Positions 1 to 11,842 of a stretch of 64,000 bases of DNA are shown piece by piece. The notes beneath the pieces were generated by a model. That model saw only the letters and a program-made list of their open reading frames with translations. It was not told the DNA's origin and searched no databases. The stretch comes from Pratylenchus scribneri. Its lineage: Eukaryota; Nematoda; Chromadorea; Rhabditida; Pratylenchidae. The stretch covers positions 682,001 through 746,000 of the forward strand of contig JAQSEB010000140.1 in NCBI GenBank assembly GCA_030063045.1, read 5' to 3'. Position 1 is the stretch's first letter; each line of letters begins with the position of its first letter. Position numbers and translations under genes: made by a program.

Positions 1-844
1 ATAATTATTAAAAGGAAAATTATGTTTTAATTTTGTGATCTTTGAATAAAATTTTGACCTTCATCATCATTATTCATTAGTAAATGATGATGATGAATTG
101 TATTATTATATTATGTAGTTTACAATAAAATCCAATTTGTTTATACATATTAGTAAATTTTATAATATAATTTTCACTTCATTTACTAAAATAATTGTTT
201 GAAAACAAAATTTCAACATTCAAAATATTCAAATTGAAATGATTTTTATAATAATATACAATTTAATGCGTCTTGATTTTGATTCTTGACCAGCTCTATC
301 CAATTGGGTATATGGATATGGTTTATAGTGGGTTATTATGAATGTAAATAGTGTAGTAAAATCGACAAACACTTAAACTATTGCAAATTATTTTGCCATT
401 ATGCTCTTTTTTCGGTAAATTATAAAAACATTGTTCCGTTCAATCGATCTCTATTTTTACATATTTAATATGAAAACTAATTCCTTGCAGAATCTCTGAA
501 TTCTTCTACAGAAATTTATATGTAAAAATGATATTCAATTAATTTTTTATACTGGAATGCAAAATTAAAATGATAGATATAAAGATGTTCAAAAATGTCC
601 AAATTAAAAACTGGATTTGAATAGATTTATAGAAAAGATGAATATCATGGAAAGAAGTAAAGGAATTGCCGATAAAAAATGTAGAATAAAGAATAGAAAA
701 ATAGTTTTAAATAAAAATAGTTTTGAAAAAGTTGGAAAATTTTGTTCAAAAATATTTTGATAAAATTTGGAAAATTTTTGAGGAGTCTTTCGGTAAATTT
801 GCATCCACGTTCCGGGGAGTTCATTTCATCCAAATCAATCAATT
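1..844. other. AT-rich spacer, no gene seen
   Basis: This is very AT-rich sequence downstream of the LITAF-domain gene. I see no convincing coding segment. The only recognisable feature is an end fragment of the AAACGGTTTAAACC foldback family near 240-335. The short open frames near 600-930 are antisense or intronic to the LITAF gene's 3' end and have low-complexity composition. Confidence 0.6.
240..335. repeat. End fragment of GGTTTAAACC foldback family
   Basis: The fragment carries the family's terminal signature in order: aatgcgtcttga, gaccagctctatcc, then a ggtatat stretch. The same order is found at 17.9, 57.9 and 62.9 kb. The tandem core is missing, so this is a truncated copy. Confidence 0.5.
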
Positions 845-3399
<2,555 letters not shown>

Positions 3400-5438
3400 T
3401 GAGAAATTGTTTTGTTTGTATTGAGCTGAAGTATTAAAATTGGCTGGTTGATGGATTTAGGGCAGTGGATTTGGGTTGGATGTGTTTGCCGTGCACTCAA
3501 AAATAAATTCAAGTTTTTTGAGTTATCTGAAAAATTTAATGCTTTTTTGAAGAGATTTGTTGATATTTGGGAGGGAAAAATGAATAAAAATGAGAGTAGG
3601 GGATGATTTGAGTAGTACCGCCGCCGATTGAGTCGTTGCATCGGTTTTTGGCCCATAGCTCAGCGAGGCAATAACCAATTTGGGAAGGCGATATACCATT
3701 TTAAAGCCCAAAGTGCCCTCTACAATTTGGCCTATTTAAAATTATATGAAATTAGTTTGGAAAAAAGTTACATGTCTTTGACTGTTATAAACCTTAAACT
3801 CGACCTTCTCGAGAAAAAGCCGATTATTTTATAAAATGATTTAAATTTTCAATAAATCAGTTTAAGCCACTTTTTAGAGGACATTTAGAGCTTTCAAATG
3901 GCATATCGCCTTCGCAAATTAGTTGTTTCCCAGTTGAGTTATGGCCAAAAGAAAGGCACAGGTACTCAATGAATTGTCATTCTTAAAAATGATGAATGGG
4001 AAATAGAGGGTGGATGAAGAAATTGGCCAAGCAAAACAGCGGGGAAAATAGCGAAAATCAATAGTATTTTGAACGACGATGAGGAAAAATGAAAGGGAAG
4101 AGGAAAAGTGGAGGGCGGAGAATAAATATAATTGGGAATTGAGAAAGAGAATTTATTAGAATCGACCGCATTGGCTTGGGCGAATGTGGGAGGGAGTGAA
4201 GGGATTTGCCTAATTTGGAAAGAAAAATTCAACGACGGAATATTTGTGTGTTCGCCCAATTCAACGGAATTTTTTCTCCGGGATGATAATTTTCGTCCTA
4301 AAATGTTAAAATAGTGACGATTTTGTTTTGTGGACGCATGAATGAATAATGGGTCCATAAAAGGAGGATAAGGAAATATAAGGAAATAAGGAGGCAAAAA
4401 GCTGGGAACTATGGGAAGCAATTTATTATTGGTGGATGAGTAATTCATTTCTGCCCACCCTTCCATTCGACATTTTTCTTTTCGCCGAGTATCATCGTCA
4501 TCGGTTCTTTGGTGGATGAGGTGAAAAAGCTGGGAGTGGCCGCCGAGGGAAAAAGTTGAACAATAATGCTTTCATATTTGACACTAAAACCCTTTGCCTT
4601 TTTTGATATTTTTCTGCCCCATCTTCGACCTCGTTCCTTTTTTTTTAAATTTTATTAGTTCTAATCCTAATTTTTTGGCCGACCTTCGCCGGAGGCCTAA
4701 GTTCTCATAGTGGCCCAATGAATGGGATTAGAGAATTAGAAGCGAATTGACTTTAAATTATTATTTAATCAAATTGTTCGGGAAAATTGATAAAAATGTG
4801 AAGGAACAAAGAACAGCAGCAGAGGGAAAGAAAAGCCTTGGAAAGGGAAAAAGGCAAAAGGGGCTCCTTTATAAATGTGGATTGGGGCAATATTTGATTG
4901 ATATAGGATGAAACGGGATGATTGGGCAAAAAAAAGTGGGAGTACAGTAGAATGATTTGGAAAGGCCCTTTGGCATTATTGGCATTGACAGATTTGTCAT
5001 TTGTTTGATTTTGTTAAGCTAAAATAGACCAATCAATGTTTTGTAGCCTTTTATTGCTTTCTACTGGCCTTTTATTCAGCATTGAATGGGCAGGAGAATT
5101 GACATAGAAATAGAAAGGAACAGCGCTTTGACGTTTAGAGATAAAGTAAAATATGTAGAGTTAGACTTTAGAGAAATAATTTTGTTTTTGACATAATATC
5201 TAATTTTTTAAAATAATGCCAATTATTAATAATCGCCACCTCACCCAAAAATGCCATCGCCATTAAGCAAAAAAGCGCCGTTCCTCTGGGTGAATTTTCT
5301 TTGCCAATTTCTATGCTAAAATAAATGGCCAGAAAGCATTGCTTGGCCTATATAAAATTATATTACTCAATCAATTTAAATGATGTCTTTAAATTTTTAA
5401 AAATTTAATCAGCATTCAATTGGCTTAATAAAATTGGG
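3400..5438. other. Intergenic region between divergent LITAF and F-box-like genes
   Basis: No supported gene. It holds the promoters of the LITAF gene (-) and the F-box-like gene (+), a foldback at 3648-3950, and a diverged, reverse-oriented copy of the GC-richer repeat seen twice at 19.6-19.8 kb (about 4680-4740). A ~55-bp segment containing ggcattattggcattga is shared between 2345-2400 and 4965-5010. The 500-base open frame at 3966-4466 has no recognisable domain and looks spurious. Confidence 0.55.
3648..3950. repeat. Foldback (inverted-repeat) element, ~300 bp
   Basis: The left arm (about 3648-3730, with cccatagctcag, caattt and aaggcgatatacc in order) reappears as an imperfect reverse complement at 3870-3950 (gatatcgcc-type core, ttgagttatggcc). 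A ~140-bp loop separates the arms. This layout suggests a MITE-like insertion close to the LITAF 5' end. I cannot identify target-site duplications. Confidence 0.55.
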
Positions 5439-5941
5439 ATGGATAACAGCAGCAAACAAAAAATTGAAAATTCTGCCGAGCAAATTGCGGCGACTAAAAT
5501 TGAAAATTTGGAATTGGAAAAGGAACAAATGGAAGAAATGGTTAAAATTTAATATTTATTTCAAAATATTTAATTAAATTTTAGTCGTCTACTTCAATGA
5601 TAAAAAATGCATGGGATGGTAATGGATACAAAGAGCAGAAAGATAAGAAAAGGTTTCGAAAAATAATAAAAAAAAAATATCAAATAAGATTATAATTTTT
5701 TTTATTTAAAGTCTTAAATTCGGTGGTTGGCTGCCGGAAGTTTTGGATTGGATTAAGCGAACGGAATTGGCCCAATCTTCCTTAAGCCATTCATCATACA
5801 CATTCAACCGATATTGTTGGCCACATTTGCATGGAAGAAAAGTGAAACCGCATATTGTTCGGGATTTGATAATTGATGATGATGGAATTCTGATCAAACA
5901 TAATGGCCAAGTGATTCCAATTGCGAACATCAATCCGCCCG

Positions 5942-7445
5942 GGCCCTGTTTCAATTCCACTTGGAACTTGGAACTTGAAACTTGTAACTTGGAACTTGGA
6001 ATTTTTACTTGGAAAATCCGTTTCAATTAAGTTTTTCAAGTTACAAGTTCCAAGTTTCAATTTCCAAGTGAAATATTCCAAGTTCCAAGCAATTCCGTTT
6101 CAATTGTTAACTTGGAATTCCCTATTTCTCCCAAGTTACTTGTAACTTGGAACTTTTACTTGGAACTTGGAACGATTTTTTTCCAAGTGAAAATAGGACC
6201 TAAATCACCTCGGGAATAATTTATAAATCGAGAATTAATGAATGAAAAAATCTGAAAATTTCAGGGATTATAAAATAGACTCTTTCCAATGATATAATTT
6301 TTTTTTCAGAATTTTCTAACCATTTTCTGAAGAGCTAAAAAATATTATTTAAAAATGGTGCATATTCATCGACCATCGATTATAAAAAATTTTAATTCGG
6401 TCAAAAATTGCATAAAATGCTAAATTTTCCAAAAATTAATAAAATGCCGAACTTTTACAACATAATATAATTTTCTAGAATTTTTTTTCATATTTTTTGA
6501 GTATTTTTTTATAAATTGGTGCTAGATTGTCGCCACCACTCTAAAAAAATCATAGCTTTAATATTTTTCTAGCGGAAAGTTCTGAAATTTTCTGAAATCA
6601 TGTATCAGGCATCTTAGAATGTTTAGAAATTTTTTTGGCAATTTTTCGAACCTTACAAAAATTTTTTACCCTATTCAATTTGAGCTAATGCTATTGTATG
6701 CGTCGAAGTTTGACCTACCATAATTATTTAATAATAAAAAAAATTTTCGATAATTTTTATGTCATTTAAAAGAGCTAAAATTCATCTTTCAAATGGTATA
6801 TTTCATTATGGAATTTCTTGATCAATTACCGAGATATGATTTTTGAGAATAATTATGAAATCATTATCTCTTTTTTCGATATTTCTAGCTCAAACTTAAT
6901 GAATTTTAAACCAATTTATATGAATTATATATTATTTGATAGATATCATTCAGCCCTTTAATTTGATATCAAATTTATTAAATATTTTTCAAAATTAAGA
7001 ATTTTTTATATAGGATGGATATACGAAATTCTTCATTTTTTAAAAAATTCATTTTATTTAAAAAAATAAATGAAAATTTTTATAAAAATTATAGCAGTTA
7101 GGGAATATATTAGGAAATAATTTCAGAAATTTTCAGAATTTTTTATGAATAAATTCCCGAGTTATAATTTTTAAAAGCCATGGTTATTAAAATTTTATTA
7201 AAATATTATTTCTGTGTTTCAATTAGTTCCAAGTTTCAAGTAAAATATTCCAAGTGAGAAAAAAAGAATTGAAACGTACTTGCTTGGAACTTGTAACTTT
7301 TACTTGGAACTTGGAAGATTTTACTTGAAACTTGGAAATTTTTCCAAGTAAATAATTGAAACGCGTCACTTGTAACTTGGAATTGGAACTTGGAACTTGT
7401 AACTTGGAAAGAATTCCAAGTTCCAAGTGGAATTGAAACAGGGCC
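5942..7445. mobile_element. 1.5-kb terminal-inverted-repeat element inserted in an exon
   Basis: The ends are a long inverted repeat: GGCCCTGTTTCAATTCCACT at the left and its reverse complement at the right, followed inward by arrays of CTTGGAA/TTCCAAG units (about 5955-6180 and 7215-7435). The flanks carry CCG at 5939-5941 and again at 7446-7448, a 3-base target duplication (the GC-rich end makes 3 versus 4 bases ambiguous). Removing the element plus one CCG restores the host reading frame. The ~1-kb AT-rich interior has no transposase-like frame, so it is non-autonomous. A 3-base duplication is compatible with PIF/Harbinger or CACTA relatives, but the terminal bases do not decide this. Confidence 0.8.
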
Positions 7446-8099
7446 CCGATTACATCATTGGATTTGAGGACATTGAATTCAAGTAGTGAAATTTTCCATC
7501 AAAAATTTTTGAATAATTTTTGGTCAATTTTTAAAATAGCTTTGTTGACAATCGGGTTTTGCAATTTGTGCAGGCAATTCTTCCATTACTCAATGAGGAA
7601 TGTGAAATAGATTTTGAAGTTGAAAAATTTGAGGATAATCCGAAAATGGCCCAATTAAGTGCTTGATGGAATTGCTGGCTCCAAAAATAAACAAATTGGA
7701 TATTTATGAAAGTCATGCCAATGCCAACATTTTCAACAAATTCAACCAACAATTTCCCAACTTCATTTATGGACTTCAATCAATTTTCTTGGCTGTTCAC
7801 GAGCACACCAAAATTGACATGGATTTGATTATGAAATGGTTGACAGCAAAAAAGGAAAACGGCCAACCGAAAATGCTCGAATTTATGGAATTTCCTGCAT
7901 TGTCTTTAATTGATCGTGTCAAGGAGGTAAGTAATTGGTAGATTTCTTTAGCCCTCGGGACATTATTCGAATCGAATTTCACATATATTTCGATTTCGAA
8001 CTGTTAGTAAAAAATTAACTTATAAAACTTGGGTGTGGTTTTTTGCCGTGAGATTTGGGTTCTTTTGCCCAGAAATAAGATTCTTTTGCCGAAGGATTA

Positions 8100-8345
8100 A
8101 TAACTTGTCAGTGCTTGATCCAAGTCCCCCAAATATTATACCCATTATATAGAGCTCATCGAGATGCGTCGATTGATATTTAGTTTGTTGGGGTTTGGTT
8201 CAAAACTAAAAGAGTTATAAACCAAAAATCAAATAAGGTTTAAACGGTTTAATTTTCACCAAACCAAGACAATTTATACCTCAATCGACGCGGCTCGATT
8301 AGCTCTATAAAATGGGTATAAGGTTTATGGGTCTAGGATAAAGCA
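8100..8345. repeat. Foldback family copy inside last intron of the F-box-like gene
   Basis: The left arm (atacccattatatagagctc, gcgtcgattgat) and right arm (tcaatcgacgcggctcg, tagctctataaaatgggtat) are reverse complements around a centre with aaggtttaaacggtttaa. It belongs to the same family as the copies at 12.2, 17.9 and 22.5 kb. Confidence 0.65.
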
Positions 8346-8866
8346 CAAAAAAGTTATAATCAAAAAACCGATCTCTCGGTAAAAAACCTTTACTCAAAAT
8401 TTTTTTTGGATTAATTGAAATTTGAAAAAAATAATAAAAATTTGACGAGTTAGAGTTATTCCATTTCCATATTTTTTTTAAGGAATTTGTTCATTCCACT
8501 GAACCAGCGAATTTCATCATTCAAAATAATTATGATGAATATGAATATACGGAACAGATTGAGAATTTCAAAATTGAGAATGAAACTACGAAGGAAACAC
8601 TCGAATTGCTTTGGAAAGAGCCCGATAAATACTTCCTTGTTCGATGCAAAAATGAAGGCCAAGAAACGCCGAAGGCAGATGATTTGGAGAAACAATTTGA
8701 GCAAGAAGGGGAGGGAACAATGATTTGGATAAAATGAATTGAAAAATGACACACAATTGAAAGTTATTTTCCATTTTAAGTTACATTTATTTGAATTTGA
8801 TTTTGCATACATTCAATAAACAATCAAAAATCAATATAATTGAGTAATAAAAATGGATATGAATAA

Positions 8867-9685
8867 TCAATCATTTTTAAGAAATGCCATAACTTTTGAG
8901 GAATCAACAAAATCTTCGTCCTTTTCCAGCTTTCGGCCTTCAATTGTCTGCCCTTTTTCCATTGAGTATTCAATCAATGTTGGAATGCATTTTATACCAA
9001 GTTTCGTGTCCATTTTTATAGGATTTGTTGGGTTTTTCCACCTGTAAATTTGTCACATTTTTTGTACTTATTAAATCCGCACCATGGATGGCATCGATTT
9101 TCAATATATTTTGTTTCGGTGCTATATATTTTTGGAATTTCGAAATTTCAATTTTCGAAAAACTTTAACCCTCTAAAATGTCGATTTCGGAAAATATTTT
9201 TGACTCCGAAATTTTGATTTTCGGAAATTCTTGACTCACAGAAATTCCGATTTTCGAAAAATTTTGACCCTTCGAAATTTTGATTTTCGAAAAATTCGTG
9301 ACCCTCGAAATTTTAATTTTCGTTAAAATTTTGGACCCTCCCAAAATTTCGAAAAATTATGTCCTTTCGAAATTTTGATTTTCAAAAATTTTTGACCCAC
9401 TTAAATTTCGATATTTTTTTTTGGAAAATTGATGCCATCCCTAATCCACACATACTCGTCTCTGAATCCAACATTGCATATAATAAAAAGCCATCGACCT
9501 CAAACTTTTTCCAATGCCTCTTCAACGATTGGTTCTGCCCGCACGCAATCCGGGCACCAACTTTTGTCGGTTTCAGCCAATTTTGTGTCAGTGAAGTAAA
9601 TATAAATTGGCCTGCCTTCAACATAGGCTGTTATATCCAATTTTTCAATCAATTCTTCAAAACCATCGGCGGTGATTTGCTTCAT
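8867..9685 (-). CDS. TXNDC17: Thioredoxin domain-containing protein 17 (TRP14-like), one-base frameshift
   Basis: There are two exons, 9685-9452 and 9041-8867. The first encodes the TRP14 signature: DKSWCPDCVRAEPIVEEALE, whose WCPDC active site distinguishes this cytosolic disulfide reductase from classical thioredoxin (WCGPC). The second encodes WKNPTNPIK followed by IKCIPTLIEY, matching the TXNDC17 C-terminal half with its cis-proline. Total length is about 135 residues against 123 in human. In the first exon the frame breaks at a T5 run on the + strand (9506-9510; A5 on the coding strand). Dropping one base restores EALEKFEVDGFLLYAM. This is either an assembly homopolymer error or a true lesion. 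The intron donor is non-canonical in context (AGTAT|GTGTGG) but keeps phase. A TTTAG 8 bases before the AAAATG start could be a trans-splice acceptor. Confidence 0.85.
9090..9420. repeat. ~30-bp minisatellite in TXNDC17 intron
   Basis: Degenerate tandem units of the form 'tcgaaattttgattttcgaaaaa' plus 'ttttgaccc' recur about eight or nine times. It is intronic and non-coding. Confidence 0.6.
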
Positions 9686-9916
9686 TTTAATTTAGCTAAA
9701 TAATATTACAATTATAAAATTTGAATGAATTACAATAAAGATATAAGATTATGTGAACCAAAAACAACAATTGATCTTTCAATATCATAATCGGAAATAG
9801 CTTTATCATATCAACAAAAATGAATGCTCAACAAATTAAATTTGAAGTGAATGAAGTCAACAAATATTTATCAGAATAACTTCTTCAAATTGAAATTCCG
9901 CCATGTTCGCTTATTT

Positions 9917-10545
9917 TCAGCATCCTTTTAGTCGTAGAACCATATCCAAGGTAGACTCTCGTTGAATATTGTAATCCGCCAAAGTACGGCCATCTTCCAG
10001 TTGCTTTCCTAGAATTAAAATTTTGCAAATTTTTGAATTTCTCTTTAATGAAATAGATACCAGCATAAATAAATCTCTGCTGATCCACAGGAGTCCCATT
10101 AATAACTTCCAGCTTCGCTTTGATATTTTTCACTGTATCCGAAGGTGAGCAATCGTTTAATTCAATTTTCTGGCCAGTCAGTGTTCTAACAAAAATGCGG
10201 TAATTATTTTGATGAGCGCGCAAATTGGTCATCTGCTGAAAATTTTAAAATATTTTGGAGTTTTTTAAGCAAAATTTTTCGGCAAAATATAGAAAAATTA
10301 TTTTAAGTGGTTACCTTCTCTTTTGGTCCTCCCAACTTTTCAATTTTGCTTTCCATTTCCTTCATTTTAGCCTCCATGTCCTTCATTTTTAACTTGAGTT
10401 CGCCATTTTCTTCAGTTTTCGCCAACAATTTCACCATTAATTCAGTTTTCTCTTCTTGTAATTTCATTATTTTGTTCTTCAACTCCTCCTTTTCATCTTC
10501 CACCAATTTTGCTGATTGCTCCCCATTCATCTTCCTTGTAGACAT
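9917..10545 (-). CDS. Coiled-coil protein with C-terminal ubiquitin fold ending in Gly-Cys
   Basis: Three exons (10545-10315, 10235-10061, 10008-9917) give 165 residues. Residues ~1-77 are a charged heptad-like coiled coil ([20 protein letters not shown]). Residues ~85-165 are a near-complete ubiquitin fold: [31 protein letters not shown], then [18 protein letters not shown] and stop. The hydrophobic-patch Ile and the Lys48 equivalent are kept, while Lys63 is Arg. The final Gly-Gly needed for conjugation is Gly-Cys, so it is probably a fixed ubiquitin-like domain and not a modifier. There is no signal peptide, so it does not look like the secreted ubiquitin-extension effectors known in cyst nematodes. 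It lies 231 bases upstream of TXNDC17 on the same strand. Function unknown. Confidence 0.85.
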
Positions 10546-10661
10546 CTCTCGATTTGATAATATTGGAATTAATTCTTGTTTTGAATATTTAATCGAAAAA
10601 GAATAATCTGAAAACTTTGGTAACGTTTAGCGCGCCTGCCAGCTAGTTATTTTTGGTCTTT

Positions 10662-11282
10662 GGTAATCCTTGGGAATTGCGGTCCCAAAAAAAATTTTTT
10701 TTTGAATTTTCAAAAATTGGTTTCTGGGGGTTTTCGAGGGCGTAGAACACGAATCTGACATCCATTTTGTCATATCTTACCATCTTAGTAAGATAATGCC
10801 GACTTTTGCCAAGAAAATGTCAAGGGTGGACCAAGGTCAATTTTCAAAATATTTTCAATATTGGCATATTATAGCTCAATCGACGCGGCTCGTCGAGCTG
10901 AATCTAGTGGTACTAATTTTATTATGTAATACTTCTATATAGCCAAGTTATGACAAAAAGAAAAATTTATCTTGGTAAGGAATTTAGGCCTCTAACTTGA
11001 GCCAATCGCAATATTATGAAATAAAACTATTAACATTAGATTCAGCTCGACGAGCCGCGTCGATTGAGCTATAATATGTCTATATTAAAAATATTTTGAA
11101 AATTGGCCTTGGTCCACCCTTGACTTTTTCTTGACAAAAGTCGGCACTATCTTACCAAGATGGTAAGATATGACAAAATTGATGTCAGAATCGTGATCAG
11201 CGCCCTAAATTACCCTAAAATCGAATTTTTGAAAAATTCTAAAAAATGAAAATTTTTGGGACCGCAATTCCCAAGGATTACC
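10662..11282. mobile_element. 621-bp foldback element with 8-bp target duplication
   Basis: Arms of about 255 bases (10662-10917 and 11030-11282) are imperfect reverse complements. Ends begin GGTAATCCTTGGGAATTGCG and close with its complement ending GGATTACC. TGGTCTTT is present directly on both sides (10654-10661 and 11283-11290), a perfect 8-bp target-site duplication. The interior has no coding capacity. An 8-bp duplication is typical of hAT and Merlin; the GG-starting ends fit Merlin better than the hAT consensus, but this is only a suggestion. It lies between the divergent Ubl and URM1 genes. Confidence 0.85.
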
Positions 11283-11290
11283 TGGTCTTT

Positions 11291-11842
11291 TTTTCTCCGC
11301 TATATTCACTCTATTAATTCTGATCCTAACTCTAATCTTAAACCCTAGCCATAATCATACCCTAAACCTTAACCCGCCGGTGAACGTGGGAAAACATGGG
11401 ACTTATTTATCTATATGCTTACGGGGGGATAAAGGGTCAGGATGTTTGGAAAAAGCACTAGTCTAGCCAAAATTTTAATAAATTTTAAAAATTTCAGTTT
11501 AATTAATCATTCCATTTTTATTTTTATGTACCGTCCGAGGTCCGACGATTGAACACGGCGAATAACATTTTTGATTAGGGGATAAAGGTTACTTATTACA
11601 TTAGTTATTTTAGCATAAAATCCCTACAATCACAACAAAATCCCTACCTACTACACATTCAAATCCCTACAAGAAAATTAAAGAACAGAATAATAAGCCA
11701 AGTCATATCCATAAAATTAGAATAGAACATTGAATACTTAATTGTTATTTCCACGGAATTTCGAATTAAAAATTATCAATTTTTATTATTGTTAATTTTT
11801 CTTCAAATATTTTACAGAAAATATTAAATATTCAAAAGAAAA
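11291..11842. other. URM1 upstream region
   Basis: No gene seen. A stretch at 11325-11375 has repeated cctaaac/ttaaccc-like words reminiscent of degenerate telomeric sequence (the nematode telomere unit is TTAGGC). The remainder is AT-rich and ends at the URM1 start codon. Confidence 0.5.

Larger units (their letters stand above)
5439..8737 (+). pseudogene. F-box-like protein, disrupted by element insertion and frameshift
   Basis: Exons are 5439-5540, 5585-5652, 5712-5941 continuing at 7449-7482, 7540-7926 and 8483-8737. Excising the inserted element (5942-7445 plus one 3-base duplication) and restoring one base near 7663 gives one open frame of about 358 residues. The parts are a Lys/Glu-rich N-terminus, an F-box-like stretch (GWLPEVLDWIKRTELAQSSL), then a segment like IIGFEDIEFNFVDNRVLQFV that resembles the C-terminal domain of F-box-like proteins expanded in cyst nematodes. 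That family match is from memory. F-box proteins are substrate adaptors of SCF ubiquitin ligases. The frame ends at a TGA 129 bases before the convergent TXNDC17 stop. As assembled it cannot make the full protein; a truncated product up to the insertion is possible. Confidence 0.6.

Noticed and set aside
3966..4466. 166-codon open frame on the minus strand
   Set aside because: Phe/Pro/Ser-rich, no domain, no splice-linked partner, in an intergenic region with repeats.
5942..7448. Element acting as a frame-preserving intron in the F-box-like gene
   Set aside because: Using the end-borne GT and AG would add 13 bases and lead to a TGA shortly after, so it does not rescue the frame despite the opposite one-base shift downstream.
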